Shown here piece after piece: positions 1 to 11,700 of a DNA stretch of 64,000 bases (within the stretch, counting starts at the first letter, position 1; every line of letters begins with the position of its first letter). The notes under the pieces are model-generated. The model was not told where the DNA came from, ran no database searches, and worked only from the letters and a program-made list of their open reading frames with translations. The DNA is taken from contig NZ_ABVL01000001.1 in NCBI RefSeq assembly GCF_000173075.1, forward strand, positions 496,001 through 560,000, read 5' to 3'. The DNA comes from Chthoniobacter flavus Ellin428 (lineage in GTDB: Bacteria > Verrucomicrobiota > Verrucomicrobiia > Chthoniobacterales > Chthoniobacteraceae). The position numbers and the translations under genes are program-made.

Positions 1-138
1 AAATCATGAGCTGTATCTGTTAGCTGCCCTCTTCTTTGCGGGACGGCAAGCCGCATGCTTAATTGTGTTACATTATATTTACAGTCAGCTTGGGGTTTCG
101 GATTGTCCCGCCATAGGTAATTGTGCTGAAATCGCCGA

Positions 139-3100
139 ATGTTCCCAGGGCGTGATCTCGCAAGTCGGTATTTGGTCGGCAGTGTCTTAATCCTTTTCAT
201 CCTCACGATCGGCGGAGTGATGATCTGGCGCTGGCGCGTCAATCATCAGTCTCCTTCCGGCCAGTCGGCTTCACAGAAGGCGAGTCCTCGAGCGCACGTC
301 GCCTCCTCGACTCCTTCGGCGAAGCCCGATCCGGCGACGACCGCGGCTGCCTCCGTTCCCAGCGCTCCGACGCCTGCCTCCGCGGCGGCGACTCCTCAAC
401 CGGCACCGGCGAATCCGCTGCTCCAAGGTAAACGACTGGGCTACTTCACCAGCCAAAAGTCGGGCAACGGCGAACCCGACGCCGCGCGCCAGGCTGCGGT
501 TGAGGCGTTGCAGGCGCGAGTCCCTCAAGTCGCCGTTCAATTCGATCCGATCACCGGCGCGCCCAGCTCCATCACCAGCGTCGGCCGGTTTCTCACTCCC
601 GCCGTCGCCCCGGGCGGCGATCCGCTGGCCCAGCTTCGGCAGTTCGTGAATGACAACTCCGCGCTGTTTTCCCACGACGCGAGCGCCCTGGCCGCCAGCC
701 GGGTGACCCGCGACGACGTCACCGCGCACAGTGGCATGCACACCGTCGTATGGCAGCAGCAGGTGGATGGGATCCCGCTCTACAACACCATTTTCAAGGC
801 CAACCTGACCGGTACTGGCGCGGTGGTGGCCGTGGGAAGCCAGTTCATGGCCGACCCGACGGCGGGGACGCAAATGGACGCCACGCAACGGGCCGCCCTG
901 ATCGCTCAACCACCGGTGGATGCCGGTAATGCCGTTTCCCTGGCGGCCGCGAATATCGGCGAGCAAGTCGCCGCGGAACAAGTCGCCGCGGCCTCGTCAC
1001 CCACCGGCGCCGAGCGCCGGCAAAACCTGGCCGCTCCGAACCTCTCCGACGTCGTTACGCTTCTTTCCTGGCTGCCCATGGACGCCAACAAGGTACGGCT
1101 GGCTTGGGACGTGACGTTGATGAGCACCAAGCAAAAGGCGATGTATCAAATGCTGGTCGACGTGCAGACCGGCGAAGTTCTCCTGCGCCGCTCGCTCACC
1201 GCAGACATTAGCAATGCCAGCTATCGCGTTTACGCCGATGGCACGAGCTTGCAGCCATTCGATAGTCCCTCACCGATGTCGCCCGGCCTTCCCGCACCGG
1301 GCAGCACGCAGCCGACGGCGGTCAGCCGCAACGTCATTACCACCCAGGCCTTTGACACCACCGCATCGCCGAATGGCTGGATCGACGACAGCGGCACCGC
1401 CACCTACGGCAACAACGTCGATGCCCATCTCGACACCGGCAATACCAATCCCGCTTACGGCGCCGGCACGCACGCGGTCTCCTTGACCCGGAATTTCGAT
1501 TTCACCCTCGATCTAACCCAGGACCCCACCACCTACCAGAACGCCGTCCTCACTGAACTCTTCTACGCCTGCAACTACTATCACGATAAGTTGTACGAGT
1601 TGGGGTTCACGGAAAGCGCCGGTAACTTCCAGCAGAATAACTTCGGTCGCGGCGGTGCCGGCAACGATGCCGTGCTGGCCGATGCCCAGGACGGCAGCGG
1701 GACGAACAATGCCAATTTCTCCACGCCGGCGGACGGCTCGCCCGGCCGCATGCAGATGTATATTTTCACGGGGCCGTCCCCGCATCGGGACGGCGACCTC
1801 GACATGCAGGTGGTGTTTCACGAACACACTCACGGGGTGAGCAACCGCCTCGTCGGCGGCGGGGTGGGGATCAGCCAGTTGCAAACCCAGGGCATGGGCG
1901 AAGGATGGTCGGATTTCTACGCGCTGTGTCTCTTGAGCAAGCCCGCGGATGACGTCAATGGCACTTATCCCGCCGGCGCCTATGTCACTTACCAACTGAG
2001 CGGGCTGACTTCGAACTATTACTACGGCATCCGTCGCTATCCTTACACGACGGACATGACCAGGAATCCGCTGACCTTGAAGGACATCGATCCGACGCAC
2101 GCCAGCGCGCATGCGACCGTTCCTTGCAGCCCGATTTTCAGTCCGCCGAATGTCAATTCCTCCGAGGTGCACAATCAGGGTGAAGTGTGGTGCGTCACTC
2201 TCTGGGATGTGCGGGCCAATCTGGTCAACAAACTCGGTGCCGTTGCGGGCAATCAAATGGTGCTGCAACTGGTGACCGACGGCATGAAGCTGTCGCCCGC
2301 CAATCCGACCTTTCTGCAAGCGCGCGATGCCATCATTCAAGCGGATCTCGTGGACAACGGCGGCGCGAACAAGAACGAACTGTGGAACGCTTTCGCCAAA
2401 CGCGGCATGGGCGCCAGCGCGACGGTTCCTGCATCGAACACCACGACAGGGGTGATCGAGGCCTACGATCTGCCCGACAGTCTGAATGTTTCTCCGGCCA
2501 GCACCTACCTCGCCCTGGGGCAGGCAGGCGGTCCGTTCACTCCCCCGGCTCAAGTCTATACGCTGACCAATAACGGGACTTCACCGATCTCCTGGAGCGC
2601 TGCGAATGCCCAGCCCTGGCTGACCCTCTCCGCCACCGGCGGCACGCTGGCCAATGGCGCCTCTGCCCAGGTGATCGCCACGCTCAACAGTGCGGCCACC
2701 AACCTGGCCAACGGAAGTTATTCCGATTCCATCACTTTCTCGGACATCACCACGAGCCTCAGCCAGAACCGGAGTGTATCATTGCGCGTCGGCCAGAAGG
2801 ACTATTTCACCGAGCAATTCACCTCGGGAAACGACACCGACAACCAGAGTTGGCTCTTCACCCCGAACGCGTCGAACAATTTCTACTCCGTACGGCGCAC
2901 GCCGACCACTGCTTTTCCCACCGATCCCACCGGGGGCACCAATCTGCCCCTCAGCGATGATAGTTATGCGCTCGTGACGCTGACGGGCGCCCAGGTCAGC
3001 CTGTACGGGACGACTTACTCGTCGTTCTACGTGGGCAGCAATGGCTACATCACCTTCAATTCCGGCGACAGTACCTACAGTGAATCTCTGTCCGCGCATT

Positions 3101-6100
3101 TCAATCGGCCGCGGATCTCGGCACTCTTCCGGGATTTGAATCCTGGAACCGGCGGCACGGTTTCCTGGAAACAGTTGTCGGACCACGTGGCGGTGACCTG
3201 GCAAAACGTCCCGGAATTTGGAACCAGCAACTCGAACAGCTTCCAGATCGAGCTCTATTTCGATGGCCGGCTGCGCATCACGTGCCTGAACATTGCCGCT
3301 TCGACCGGTCTCATTGGTCTATCTCAAGGTCTGGGCATTCCCGCGGATTACCTGGCCAGTGATTTTGACACCTATACCAGCGTGCAATTTCAACTGGCGA
3401 TTCCCAGCACGACGATCGAGGGAGCGGGTGTGCTCGCGGGGCAGGGGATGGTCAACTTCTCCGCGGCCCAGGCCACGGCCACCACGGTCTCGCTCGTTTC
3501 CAGTAACACCTCCAAAGTCACGGTTCCAGCCAGTGTCACGATTCCGGCCGGGCAAACCTCGGCGACATTTGATCTCACCGTCATCGACAATGCCATTCTC
3601 GATGGCACGCAGACTTCGGTGATCTCAGCGACCACTGCCGGTGGTTACGCGGACACGAAGGTGATCGCCGTGCAGGATAACGAGACGGCGGTTCTTTCCG
3701 TTGGCGCACCTTCGGTAGTCAGCGAGGGCGCGGGAACAGTGCAGGGAACAGTCAGCATCAACTCCGCTCCGGCTGCGGATATTTCCGTGACGCTTTCCAG
3801 CAGCGACACCAGCGCCCTCACGCCTCCGGCCACGGTGACGATTCCCGCCGGGCAAACCTCGGCGAATTTCCCGATCACGATCATCGACGATCACAAGATC
3901 AACGGAACTCACAACGCGACGGTCACCGCGCATGTGGCCAACTGGACCGATGGCGCTGCCACGGTCGCCATCCAGGATAATGAAAGCGTGGCTCTTACCT
4001 TGAGCATTCCTGCGTCGATGAGCGAAGGACAAACGGTCTCCGGAACGGTTTCCATTTCCGGAACATTGACCACGCCGCTGACGGTTTCGTTTTCCTCGAA
4101 CAATACCAATCGTTTGGCATCACCCGCCCAAGTCACCATTCCGGCTGGTTCGACCTCGGCCACGCTCAGTCTCAATGCGCCGGATAATTCGGTCCTGGAC
4201 GGCACCGCCAATGTGACGATCACCGCCACGGCCTCTGGATTTACCAATGGCATTCGGACGATCCAAGTCCTCGACAATGAAGTAGACCACTTTGTCTTCG
4301 CGACCATTGGCTCTCCGCAGCCGCTCAGCACTCCCTTTGGGGTGACCGTCACCGCTCTGGATGTGAACAATGCCGTCGTTGCCGGATTCACCGGAACGGT
4401 GACTTTCTCAGCCACCGCCGGAGTCACGGTTTCGCCGGGCACTTCCACGAATTTCGTCGGCGGCCAATGGACGGGCAATGTTTCGGTGACCGGCGCCGCC
4501 GGCACCACCAGCCTCATCGCGACCAATTCCGCCGGCGCCACCGGCCAGAGCAATACCTTCACCACCACCGTGCCCGTGGTCAGCTCAGTCTCTTTGGCCA
4601 GCAACGATCTCGTTTACGATCCGGGCACGAGCAGGATTTATGTCAGCGTGCCCAGCACCGATACCTCCGGTCGGGCGAATACCATCACGCCGCTGGATCC
4701 GGTGACTCAGGCTTTCGGTACGCCAATCCCGGTGGGCACCAATCCCTCCAAGTTGGCCGTTTCCGACGATAACCAATTCCTCTTCGTCGGCCTGCGCGGT
4801 GCCTCCACCGTCAGCCGGATCGCTCTCGCCTCGCAATCCATCAATCTGCAGATCAATTTGGGCAGCGCCTCCGGCAGCTCTCTTTATGCCGAGGATATCC
4901 AGGTGGTTCCCGGCAATCCTCACGCCATCGTCGTCTCGCGCGATACAGGTTCGAGCAACTACGGCGTCGCGATCTTTGATGACGCGGTGCAGCGGACGAC
5001 GACCGTCGACGGCTATTACATTGCCTCCTCCATCGCCTTCGGATCTTCGCCCAACACCGTCTATGGCGCGAATGGTGATGACAGCGGATTTGAATTCCGG
5101 CGTTTCACTATCTCCAGCTCAGGCATCGTGCAGCAGGACTCGCTCAGCGATGCTTTCCAACAGTATGGCACGAAGCTCCGGGCGAGCGGGAACCTGCTCT
5201 TCGGTTCCGACGGAACGGTCATCGATCCGGTCAACCGCAACCTCGTCGCGCGGTTGCCGGTCTACGGTCCGGTGCAGGCGGACGTTCCCAACGGACGCGC
5301 CTACTACCTCGCCAACGGAAGCGATTCCACGCATCTCGTGCTGCACGTTTTCAATACGACGACATTTGCGGAAATCGGCTCGCTGACGATCAGCGGAGTC
5401 AGTGGCACTCCGGGCAGCCTCATTCGCTGGCCGGGCGGCCTGGCCTTCCGCACCAGCGGGAATCAAATCTTCATTATCAATACCGCGTTGGCCACCGTGC
5501 CTGCCAACACGGCGGATCTCGTGGTGACCCAAATCGCCTCGCCTTCGCCGGCGGTGGCCGGCCAGCCGTTGACCTTCAGTTACTGCGTCACGAACGCCGG
5601 ACCTGCGGCCGCGGCCAATGCGAGCCTCAGCAGCACCTTGCCGGGTGGGGTTAGCGTGGTTTCCACCACCAGCACGCAAGGAACCGTCTCGACGAATCAG
5701 GGTGTGGTGACCGCCAATTTGGGAACGCTGGCCGCCGGCGCCACCGCCACGGTGGCCGTGACTGTCCTGCCCAGCGCTGCCGGATCGCTGACCAGCACCG
5801 CTTCCGTGACCTCCTCGACGGCGGATCCGATCACCACCAACAACACCACCTCCCAGGCGGTGACCGTCAATCCGCCCAGCAACAGCGGTCCGCAGATCTC
5901 CGTCATCGCATTGCCAGTCAGCGACCTGGCGTATGATGCAATCGGTGGCCAGTTGTATGCCGCGACTTCCTCCTCCGGCGGATTGCTGGCCAACGCCGTT
6001 GCCGCTATCGATCCCACCTTCGGCGGCGTCACCTCCTTGTGGGCCGTCGGTTCGAATCCCGACCGGGTGGTCTGCTCCGACGATGGCCAGTTCCTTTATG

Positions 6101-8325
6101 TCGGATTGCGGAGCGCTAGTTCGATCAGCCGTTTGAACCTGGCGAGCAAGACCGTCGATTTGCAAATGAACCTTGGCACGGATCAATACGACGGCTTCCT
6201 CAGTACCGAGGATCTGGCAGTCCTGCCGGGTCAGGGCCATTCCCTCGCGGTTTCCCGCTACGGTTACAGCAACTACAACGATGGGGTCGTGATCTTCGAC
6301 GATGCCGTTCAGCGACCGGCTTCAGTCTCCAGTTCGGCGACGGACATCGTCTTTGGGTCCTCGGCAAATACGCTCTACGGCTACAACGGCGAAGATACGG
6401 GCTTCAACTTTTTCCGCTTCAACCTTTCGCCGAATGGCATTTCTCTGCTCGATTCGACGTCCAATCTTCTCGGCGGTTTCTCCACCGGTATCGCTGCCGA
6501 TGGCGGTTTCGTTTACGGCTCGAATGGTGCGGTGGTGAATCCGCAAACCAAAATGCTGGTGACCACCCTTCCGGCCAGCGGTCTCGTTTGCCCGGAGGTG
6601 GTCCGCAACCGCGTCTATTTCCTCACCCAGAATGGTTCGACCGCCACGCTGAAGGCCTTCGATGCCACGACCTACGCCCAGGTCGCGACCAGCACGGTCT
6701 CGGGACTTTCGGGTAGTGCGGCTCGGTTGATCCGTTGCGGAGGGCAGCGCCTGGCCTTCTGCACCTCGGGCGGCCAGGTCTTCATCGTGCGCGACGCCAC
6801 GCTCGTCCCATCCATTCTCAAGCTCTCGGTGCCGGCGGTGACGGTCGAAGGCGCCGGCCAGCTTTTGCCAGCGGGAACCGTTTCGGTCTCCGAGCCGCAG
6901 AGCTCGGACATCACGGTGAATCTCACCTCCAGCAATACCTCGAAGATTACGGTGCCGCAGAGTGTCGTCATTCCCGCCGGACAGCTTTCCACTGCCTTCG
7001 CTCTCACTGTCCTCGACAATACGATTCTCGATGGTCCGCAGAAGGTCGTCATTTCCGCCGCGGCCACCGGTCTGGCTACGACCACCGCGAGCATTCAGGT
7101 CAACGACAACGAGACGGCGAGCTTCTCGGTCACGCTGCCTTCGTCTGCCCTTCAGGGCGGCACCTTCCGGGGCATCGTCACGATCAGCGCTCCACCGGCG
7201 AATGACATCGTCGTTTCGCTCTCCTCCAACTCGCCCTGGCTGCAAGTGCCCGCCACCGTTACCATCCTGGCGGGACAAACCTATGGCGTCTTCACCGCGA
7301 CGGTCCTCGATGCGGGACAGGTCATCGGTTCGCAGAGCGTCAGTGTCACGGCCCACGTCGATAACTGGACGGACGGCACGTCGACCTTTAACATTGTCGA
7401 CGGCGTCAATCCCGCTAACTGGCCCAACTTCGGCAATGGAGCGGGACATACTGGCTATCAGCCGGTGATGCTCGGCACCGCATCCTTTGGGGCAGGCTGG
7501 TCCACCACTTCCACCGCCAGCTCCAACGTCTTCGGTTTGAACCAGGTGGCCGTCTCGGGCGGAGTGGTTTATGTTACGCCCTACACCTATTCCAGCGATA
7601 GTTACGTCAGCGCTCTTGACGCGGTTACGGGCACCGAAATTTGGCGGCACACCTTCGCGGTGCCGGCCTTTTCGGTGAATCCGCCGACGGTTTATGGCGG
7701 CAAGATTTACGTGCAGCGTGGCGATAGTTATAACGACTCGCAGTTGTGGTGTTTTGACGCGGCTACCGGCAGCCCCAATTGGGATGCGCCGTTCTCTGCA
7801 CAGTGGGAACGCTATTTTGCTCCTTTGGTGATTAATGGTGGTGTTTGGGTCGACGGAGGCGGCGGTGGCGGTCTCTACGGCTTCAATACTAGTGACGGTA
7901 CCCAGCGCTTTTTCAATTCGTCGATAGGACAATACGACCAATGGACGCCCGCCTACTATAACGGTGTCGTTTATACTTGGGTCGCCGGAAACTTCCGCGC
8001 CCACGATCCGCAAATGGGCTCGATCCTCTGGTCATTGAACCTCGGCGGAACCTGGAACACAACGTCCATGAACACTGCGCCGGTGGTCTATCAAGGACGT
8101 GCATTCGTCGTCGGCAGCCCCAATCTCTACGCGGTTGACCTCACGACACATGTCTCGCCCTGGAACGTGGCTGGTACCTTCAAGGGAACGCCGGCGGTGG
8201 CCAACGGCGTCGTCTATGCGTTGAGCGCCGACAAAGTCTATGCCTACACACGCAAACTGGGGCATTACTCGGCACCTATGCTTCCAGCGACACGAATATT
8301 GCCGGCAACCGATCGTCACGAATGA
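139..8325 (+). CDS. Giant M36 (fungalysin-type) metallopeptidase with Calx-beta and beta-propeller tail, 5' part of a frameshifted gene
   Basis: Surface or secreted zinc metallopeptidase fused to a long adhesin-like tail. A hydrophobic segment at residues 12-31 serves as membrane anchor or signal. A fungalysin/thermolysin propeptide-like region lies at about 150-245. The catalytic motif HEHTH is at 561-565, and the third zinc ligand is the Glu of GEGWSD at 588. After the peptidase come a BACON/Ig-like region (785-885), a NIDO-like region (890-1080), three Calx-beta repeats (1088-1384) and a seven-bladed-type propeller (1484-1788). Then follow a DUF11 domain (1791-1910), a second propeller (1918-2224), two Calx-beta repeats and a PQQ-like propeller from 2428. 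The reading frame breaks inside the PQQ propeller. The same module recurs intact in the downstream ORF, and that comparison shows one base is missing near 8249. The intact product would be about 4750 residues, ending at 14405. Peptidase assignment is firm; substrate is unknown. Confidence 0.85.
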   Translation: MFPGRDLASRYLVGSVLILFILTIGGVMIWRWRVNHQSPSGQSASQKASPRAHVASSTPSAKPDPATTAAASVPSAPTPASAAATPQPAPANPLLQGKRLGYFTSQKSGNGEPDAARQAAVEALQARVPQVAVQFDPITGAPSSITSVGRFLTPAVAPGGDPLAQLRQFVNDNSALFSHDASALAASRVTRDDVTAHSGMHTVVWQQQVDGIPLYNTIFKANLTGTGAVVAVGSQFMADPTAGTQMDATQRAALIAQPPVDAGNAVSLAAANIGEQVAAEQVAAASSPTGAERRQNLAAPNLSDVVTLLSWLPMDANKVRLAWDVTLMSTKQKAMYQMLVDVQTGEVLLRRSLTADISNASYRVYADGTSLQPFDSPSPMSPGLPAPGSTQPTAVSRNVITTQAFDTTASPNGWIDDSGTATYGNNVDAHLDTGNTNPAYGAGTHAVSLTRNFDFTLDLTQDPTTYQNAVLTELFYACNYYHDKLYELGFTESAGNFQQNNFGRGGAGNDAVLADAQDGSGTNNANFSTPADGSPGRMQMYIFTGPSPHRDGDLDMQVVFHEHTHGVSNRLVGGGVGISQLQTQGMGEGWSDFYALCLLSKPADDVNGTYPAGAYVTYQLSGLTSNYYYGIRRYPYTTDMTRNPLTLKDIDPTHASAHATVPCSPIFSPPNVNSSEVHNQGEVWCVTLWDVRANLVNKLGAVAGNQMVLQLVTDGMKLSPANPTFLQARDAIIQADLVDNGGANKNELWNAFAKRGMGASATVPASNTTTGVIEAYDLPDSLNVSPASTYLALGQAGGPFTPPAQVYTLTNNGTSPISWSAANAQPWLTLSATGGTLANGASAQVIATLNSAATNLANGSYSDSITFSDITTSLSQNRSVSLRVGQKDYFTEQFTSGNDTDNQSWLFTPNASNNFYSVRRTPTTAFPTDPTGGTNLPLSDDSYALVTLTGAQVSLYGTTYSSFYVGSNGYITFNSGDSTYSESLSAHFNRPRISALFRDLNPGTGGTVSWKQLSDHVAVTWQNVPEFGTSNSNSFQIELYFDGRLRITCLNIAASTGLIGLSQGLGIPADYLASDFDTYTSVQFQLAIPSTTIEGAGVLAGQGMVNFSAAQATATTVSLVSSNTSKVTVPASVTIPAGQTSATFDLTVIDNAILDGTQTSVISATTAGGYADTKVIAVQDNETAVLSVGAPSVVSEGAGTVQGTVSINSAPAADISVTLSSSDTSALTPPATVTIPAGQTSANFPITIIDDHKINGTHNATVTAHVANWTDGAATVAIQDNESVALTLSIPASMSEGQTVSGTVSISGTLTTPLTVSFSSNNTNRLASPAQVTIPAGSTSATLSLNAPDNSVLDGTANVTITATASGFTNGIRTIQVLDNEVDHFVFATIGSPQPLSTPFGVTVTALDVNNAVVAGFTGTVTFSATAGVTVSPGTSTNFVGGQWTGNVSVTGAAGTTSLIATNSAGATGQSNTFTTTVPVVSSVSLASNDLVYDPGTSRIYVSVPSTDTSGRANTITPLDPVTQAFGTPIPVGTNPSKLAVSDDNQFLFVGLRGASTVSRIALASQSINLQINLGSASGSSLYAEDIQVVPGNPHAIVVSRDTGSSNYGVAIFDDAVQRTTTVDGYYIASSIAFGSSPNTVYGANGDDSGFEFRRFTISSSGIVQQDSLSDAFQQYGTKLRASGNLLFGSDGTVIDPVNRNLVARLPVYGPVQADVPNGRAYYLANGSDSTHLVLHVFNTTTFAEIGSLTISGVSGTPGSLIRWPGGLAFRTSGNQIFIINTALATVPANTADLVVTQIASPSPAVAGQPLTFSYCVTNAGPAAAANASLSSTLPGGVSVVSTTSTQGTVSTNQGVVTANLGTLAAGATATVAVTVLPSAAGSLTSTASVTSSTADPITTNNTTSQAVTVNPPSNSGPQISVIALPVSDLAYDAIGGQLYAATSSSGGLLANAVAAIDPTFGGVTSLWAVGSNPDRVVCSDDGQFLYVGLRSASSISRLNLASKTVDLQMNLGTDQYDGFLSTEDLAVLPGQGHSLAVSRYGYSNYNDGVVIFDDAVQRPASVSSSATDIVFGSSANTLYGYNGEDTGFNFFRFNLSPNGISLLDSTSNLLGGFSTGIAADGGFVYGSNGAVVNPQTKMLVTTLPASGLVCPEVVRNRVYFLTQNGSTATLKAFDATTYAQVATSTVSGLSGSAARLIRCGGQRLAFCTSGGQVFIVRDATLVPSILKLSVPAVTVEGAGQLLPAGTVSVSEPQSSDITVNLTSSNTSKITVPQSVVIPAGQLSTAFALTVLDNTILDGPQKVVISAAATGLATTTASIQVNDNETASFSVTLPSSALQGGTFRGIVTISAPPANDIVVSLSSNSPWLQVPATVTILAGQTYGVFTATVLDAGQVIGSQSVSVTAHVDNWTDGTSTFNIVDGVNPANWPNFGNGAGHTGYQPVMLGTASFGAGWSTTSTASSNVFGLNQVAVSGGVVYVTPYTYSSDSYVSALDAVTGTEIWRHTFAVPAFSVNPPTVYGGKIYVQRGDSYNDSQLWCFDAATGSPNWDAPFSAQWERYFAPLVINGGVWVDGGGGGGLYGFNTSDGTQRFFNSSIGQYDQWTPAYYNGVVYTWVAGNFRAHDPQMGSILWSLNLGGTWNTTSMNTAPVVYQGRAFVVGSPNLYAVDLTTHVSPWNVAGTFKGTPAVANGVVYALSADKVYAYTRKLGHYSAPMLPATRILPATDRHE

Positions 8326-8788
8326 CACACTGATCGTCGCCTCCAGCACGGCGACTTATATCTTCAATCTGGCCAATTTCTCGCTCCGGCAGACCATTCC
8401 GAAGGGCGGTAATGTCACCCTGGCCAACAATGTTCTCTACATCGCCGGCAGTGATCGTGTCGTTCGCACTTATACTCCCTCCGGCCTGGCTTCGATTGCC
8501 GTATCTTTGCCCGCGTCGGTGACCGAAGGTGGAACCGCTGTCACCGGTACGCTGACGCTTTCTCAAGCCCAAGTGACCGATACGGTCGTCAATCTGGGCT
8601 CGAGCGACAGCTTGCGAGTGATCCTGCCCACCAGTGTCACCGTTCCGGCCAATCAGACCAGTATCACCTTCCCGCTTTCGATTGCCGACGACACCTATCT
8701 CGAAGGCCCGGAAAACGTCACCGTGGCCGCCGCCGTGACGAACAATGCGCTGCAAGGTGAGGAGCGCGGTCATTGGCGTCATCGATGA
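8240..8788 (+). pseudogene. Middle out-of-frame segment of the giant gene (PQQ end plus Calx-beta)
   Basis: This frame carries the peptide QPIVTNDTLIVASS and a following Calx-beta repeat. It matches, residue for residue in places, the paralogous segment QPIVTNDALIVASS in the downstream ORF. Comparing the two copies places a one-base loss near 8249 and a second near 8312; between them the intended peptide (LLGTYASSDTNIAG) is readable only in the third frame. Near 8757 one extra base moves the sequence into the frame of the next ORF. The segment is therefore not an independent gene. It joins the peptidase ORF to the Kelch ORF. The nominal start codon at 8240 is an accident of the shift. Confidence 0.75.
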
Positions 8789-11700
8789 TGAGACCACAAC
8801 CATCGCACTATCCGCTCCGGCTACGGTTAGCGAAGGGACGGCCTTCGCCGTCACTGTGAACGTCGGTCCGGCGCTGCTGAACGATGTCACGGTTTCGCTC
8901 ACTTCCAGCAATGCGAGCGTGCTGAGCGCGCCGGCTACGGTGGTCATCCCGGCTGGACACAACACCGTCACCTTCAATGTCGCGGCGTTCGACAACGGGA
9001 TGCCCAATGGGACGCAGACGGCTTCGCTCACCGCGCATGTCGCGGGTTGGACCGATGGTTCCGCCACGGTCAGCGTCCTCGACAACGGCAATACCGGTGC
9101 TGGAAACTGGCCCACTTTCGGCAACGGCCCGGCGCATACCGGCTTCCAGGCCGTCACCTTGGGAAATACCGCTTTCCAAGCCGGATGGACGACGGCATCC
9201 GAAGGCAACACCACCTCCTTGAATCAGGCGGCAATCGCCAATGGAAAAGTCTTCGTCGATCCGCTGATCCTGAGTGGAAGCCCCTATCTCGTGGCGTTCG
9301 ATCAATTCTCCGGCGGGGAATTGTGGCGGCATCAGTTTACCAGCGCAAACTCGGTCAATCCGCCCACCTACGACTCCGGAAGTATCTTCGTCCAGCGGAG
9401 CAACAATTCCGGAGATACCAATTTGTGGTCCATCAATGCGGCCACGGGGGCGACTAACTGGAGCGCCCCATTCGGTTCGCAATGGGAAAGCTACCTCGCG
9501 CCGACGGTCTTCAACGGCACACTTTGGATGGATGGTGGCACCTATGGCGGACTGTACGGATTCAACGCCAGCAATGGGAGCCAGCTCTTTTTCAACTCGT
9601 CGCTCGAGCAATTCGACGAATGGACGCCCGCTTATGCTAACGGCGTGGTTTATACCTGGATTGCCGGGAACTTCCGCGCTCACGATCCAGCGACCGGCGC
9701 GATCCTGTGGACGGCCTATTTGGGCGGCAGCTATTACACGTATGACATGAATACCGCTCCCGTGATTGCCGCGGGCCGGGCTTTCGTCGTCGGCAGGCCC
9801 AATTTATTCGCTGTCGATCTGACCACCCACACGTCGCCTTGGTCTGTTTCCGGGACCTTCACGGGAACGCCGGCCGTCGCCTATAACGTCGTCTATTGTA
9901 TCGAGGGAAACAACGTCCAGGCTTTTGATACCCAGACCGGCGCGCATGTGGCAACCTACAGCACCGAGGACAACGCACTCGCCGGACAGCCCATCGTCAC
10001 CAATGACGCCTTGATTGTCGCGTCTTCCTCGAAGACTTACATCTTCAATTTGCAGACCGCGGCGCTGATGCAGACGCTTCCCAACGGCGGTGCGCCGAGT
10101 CTGGCCGGTCGGGTCCTTTATCTTGCCGGAACGGATGGCGTCCTTCGCACCTATTCTTTCGCCACCTTGCCGCCGACCGATCTGGCCATTACTCAGACTG
10201 CCTCGCCCAATCCAGTTACCGCCGGCGGCACCGAGACGATGACGTTGGTTGTCACGAACAATGGTCCCAATACGGCGAACGACGTTTCCGTTTCCGACAT
10301 GATGCCTGCGGGGCTCACGTTCGGATCCGCCACTTCGACGCAGGGGAGTTGTTTTCAATCCGGCGGGATTGTGTCTGCCAGTTTGGGCGTCCTCCCCAGC
10401 GGCGGCACGGCCACGGTAACGATCACCGCCACGGCTGGTACTTTCTCCAACCAGACCAATACCGCCAACGTCACCTCTTCGACTTTCGATTCCAACCTGG
10501 CCAACAACAGCTCGTCGCTTTTGCTCAACCCGGTGCCGCCGACCGTCACCACGCTGGCCGCAACCAGCATCCGTGGTACTTATGCCACTTTGAATGGAAC
10601 GGTGAATGCCAATGGCTCGAGCAGCGCCGTCAGCTTCAATTATGGCGCCACGTCCGCCTACGGCAGCAGTGCGACGGCCACTCCTTCGACTGTGACCGGC
10701 TCCACTTCCACGGCGGTCAGCGCCACGGTGACCGGCTTGAGCCCATTGACGACCTACCACTTCTGCGTCTCGGGAACCAACGGTGGCGGCACCAGCGCCG
10801 GTAGTGACCTCACATTCACCACGCTGAATAACAACGCGAATCTCTCCAGCCTGGTGCCCAGTACGGGGGGCTTATCGCCGAGCTTTGCCAGCACCACCTA
10901 TAGCTATACGCTCGCGCCCTCGCTGCCCTATACGACTTCCGCCATCCGCTTCACCCCGACCGTGGCGGACAGCAACGCCAGCGTGACCGTCAATGGAACG
11001 GCGGTCGCTTCCGGCACCGCCAGCGCCCCCATCTATCTCAGTCCCGGGAGTAACACCATCGCAGTGGTCGTTACCGCCCAGGATGGAGTCACCACGGCTC
11101 GTTACAACGTCACCGTCACCCGGTTGGCCGGGGCATTTGCCAATACCAGTTCGATGCTCGCCCCGCGGTCCAGTGCCGCCATGGCCCTGCTCGGGAATGG
11201 GAAGGTGCTGGTCGCGGGTGGAAACGTATCCGGAAACGCGACCGCCGCCGCCGAACTCTATGATCCAACCACCGGTATCTGGTCGGGGACGGGGGGGATG
11301 ACCACCCCGCGCGCCCAGGCCATTGCGACGGTGCTCCCGAACGGCAAAATACTGGTGGCCGGCGGCTCGAACTCCTCCGGGTCCCTCGCCACTGCGGAAC
11401 TCTATAACCCCGCCACGGGTTCATGGACCCCCACCGGCTCCCTGCATGCCGCGCGTTCTCTCCATAATGCCGTGCTCCTCAATACGGGCAAAGTCCTGCT
11501 GGCCGGCGGTTACAATTCCACCGCGCTCAATAGCGCGGAATTGTATGACCCATCCACCGGCCAGTGGACGGTGATCAATTCGATGAACACGGCCCGTTAC
11601 TCGGCTGCGGCGGCTTTGCTGCCCAGCGGCAAGGTCCTCGTCGCCGGCGGTGAAAGCGTCACCAACGCAGCCATTCCCGTAGCGGAAATCTACGATCCGG

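Noticed and set aside
6322..8013. 563-codon minus-strand frame inside the giant gene
   Set aside because: Arg/Gly/Asp-rich translation with no domains; antisense of Calx-beta and PQQ repeats.
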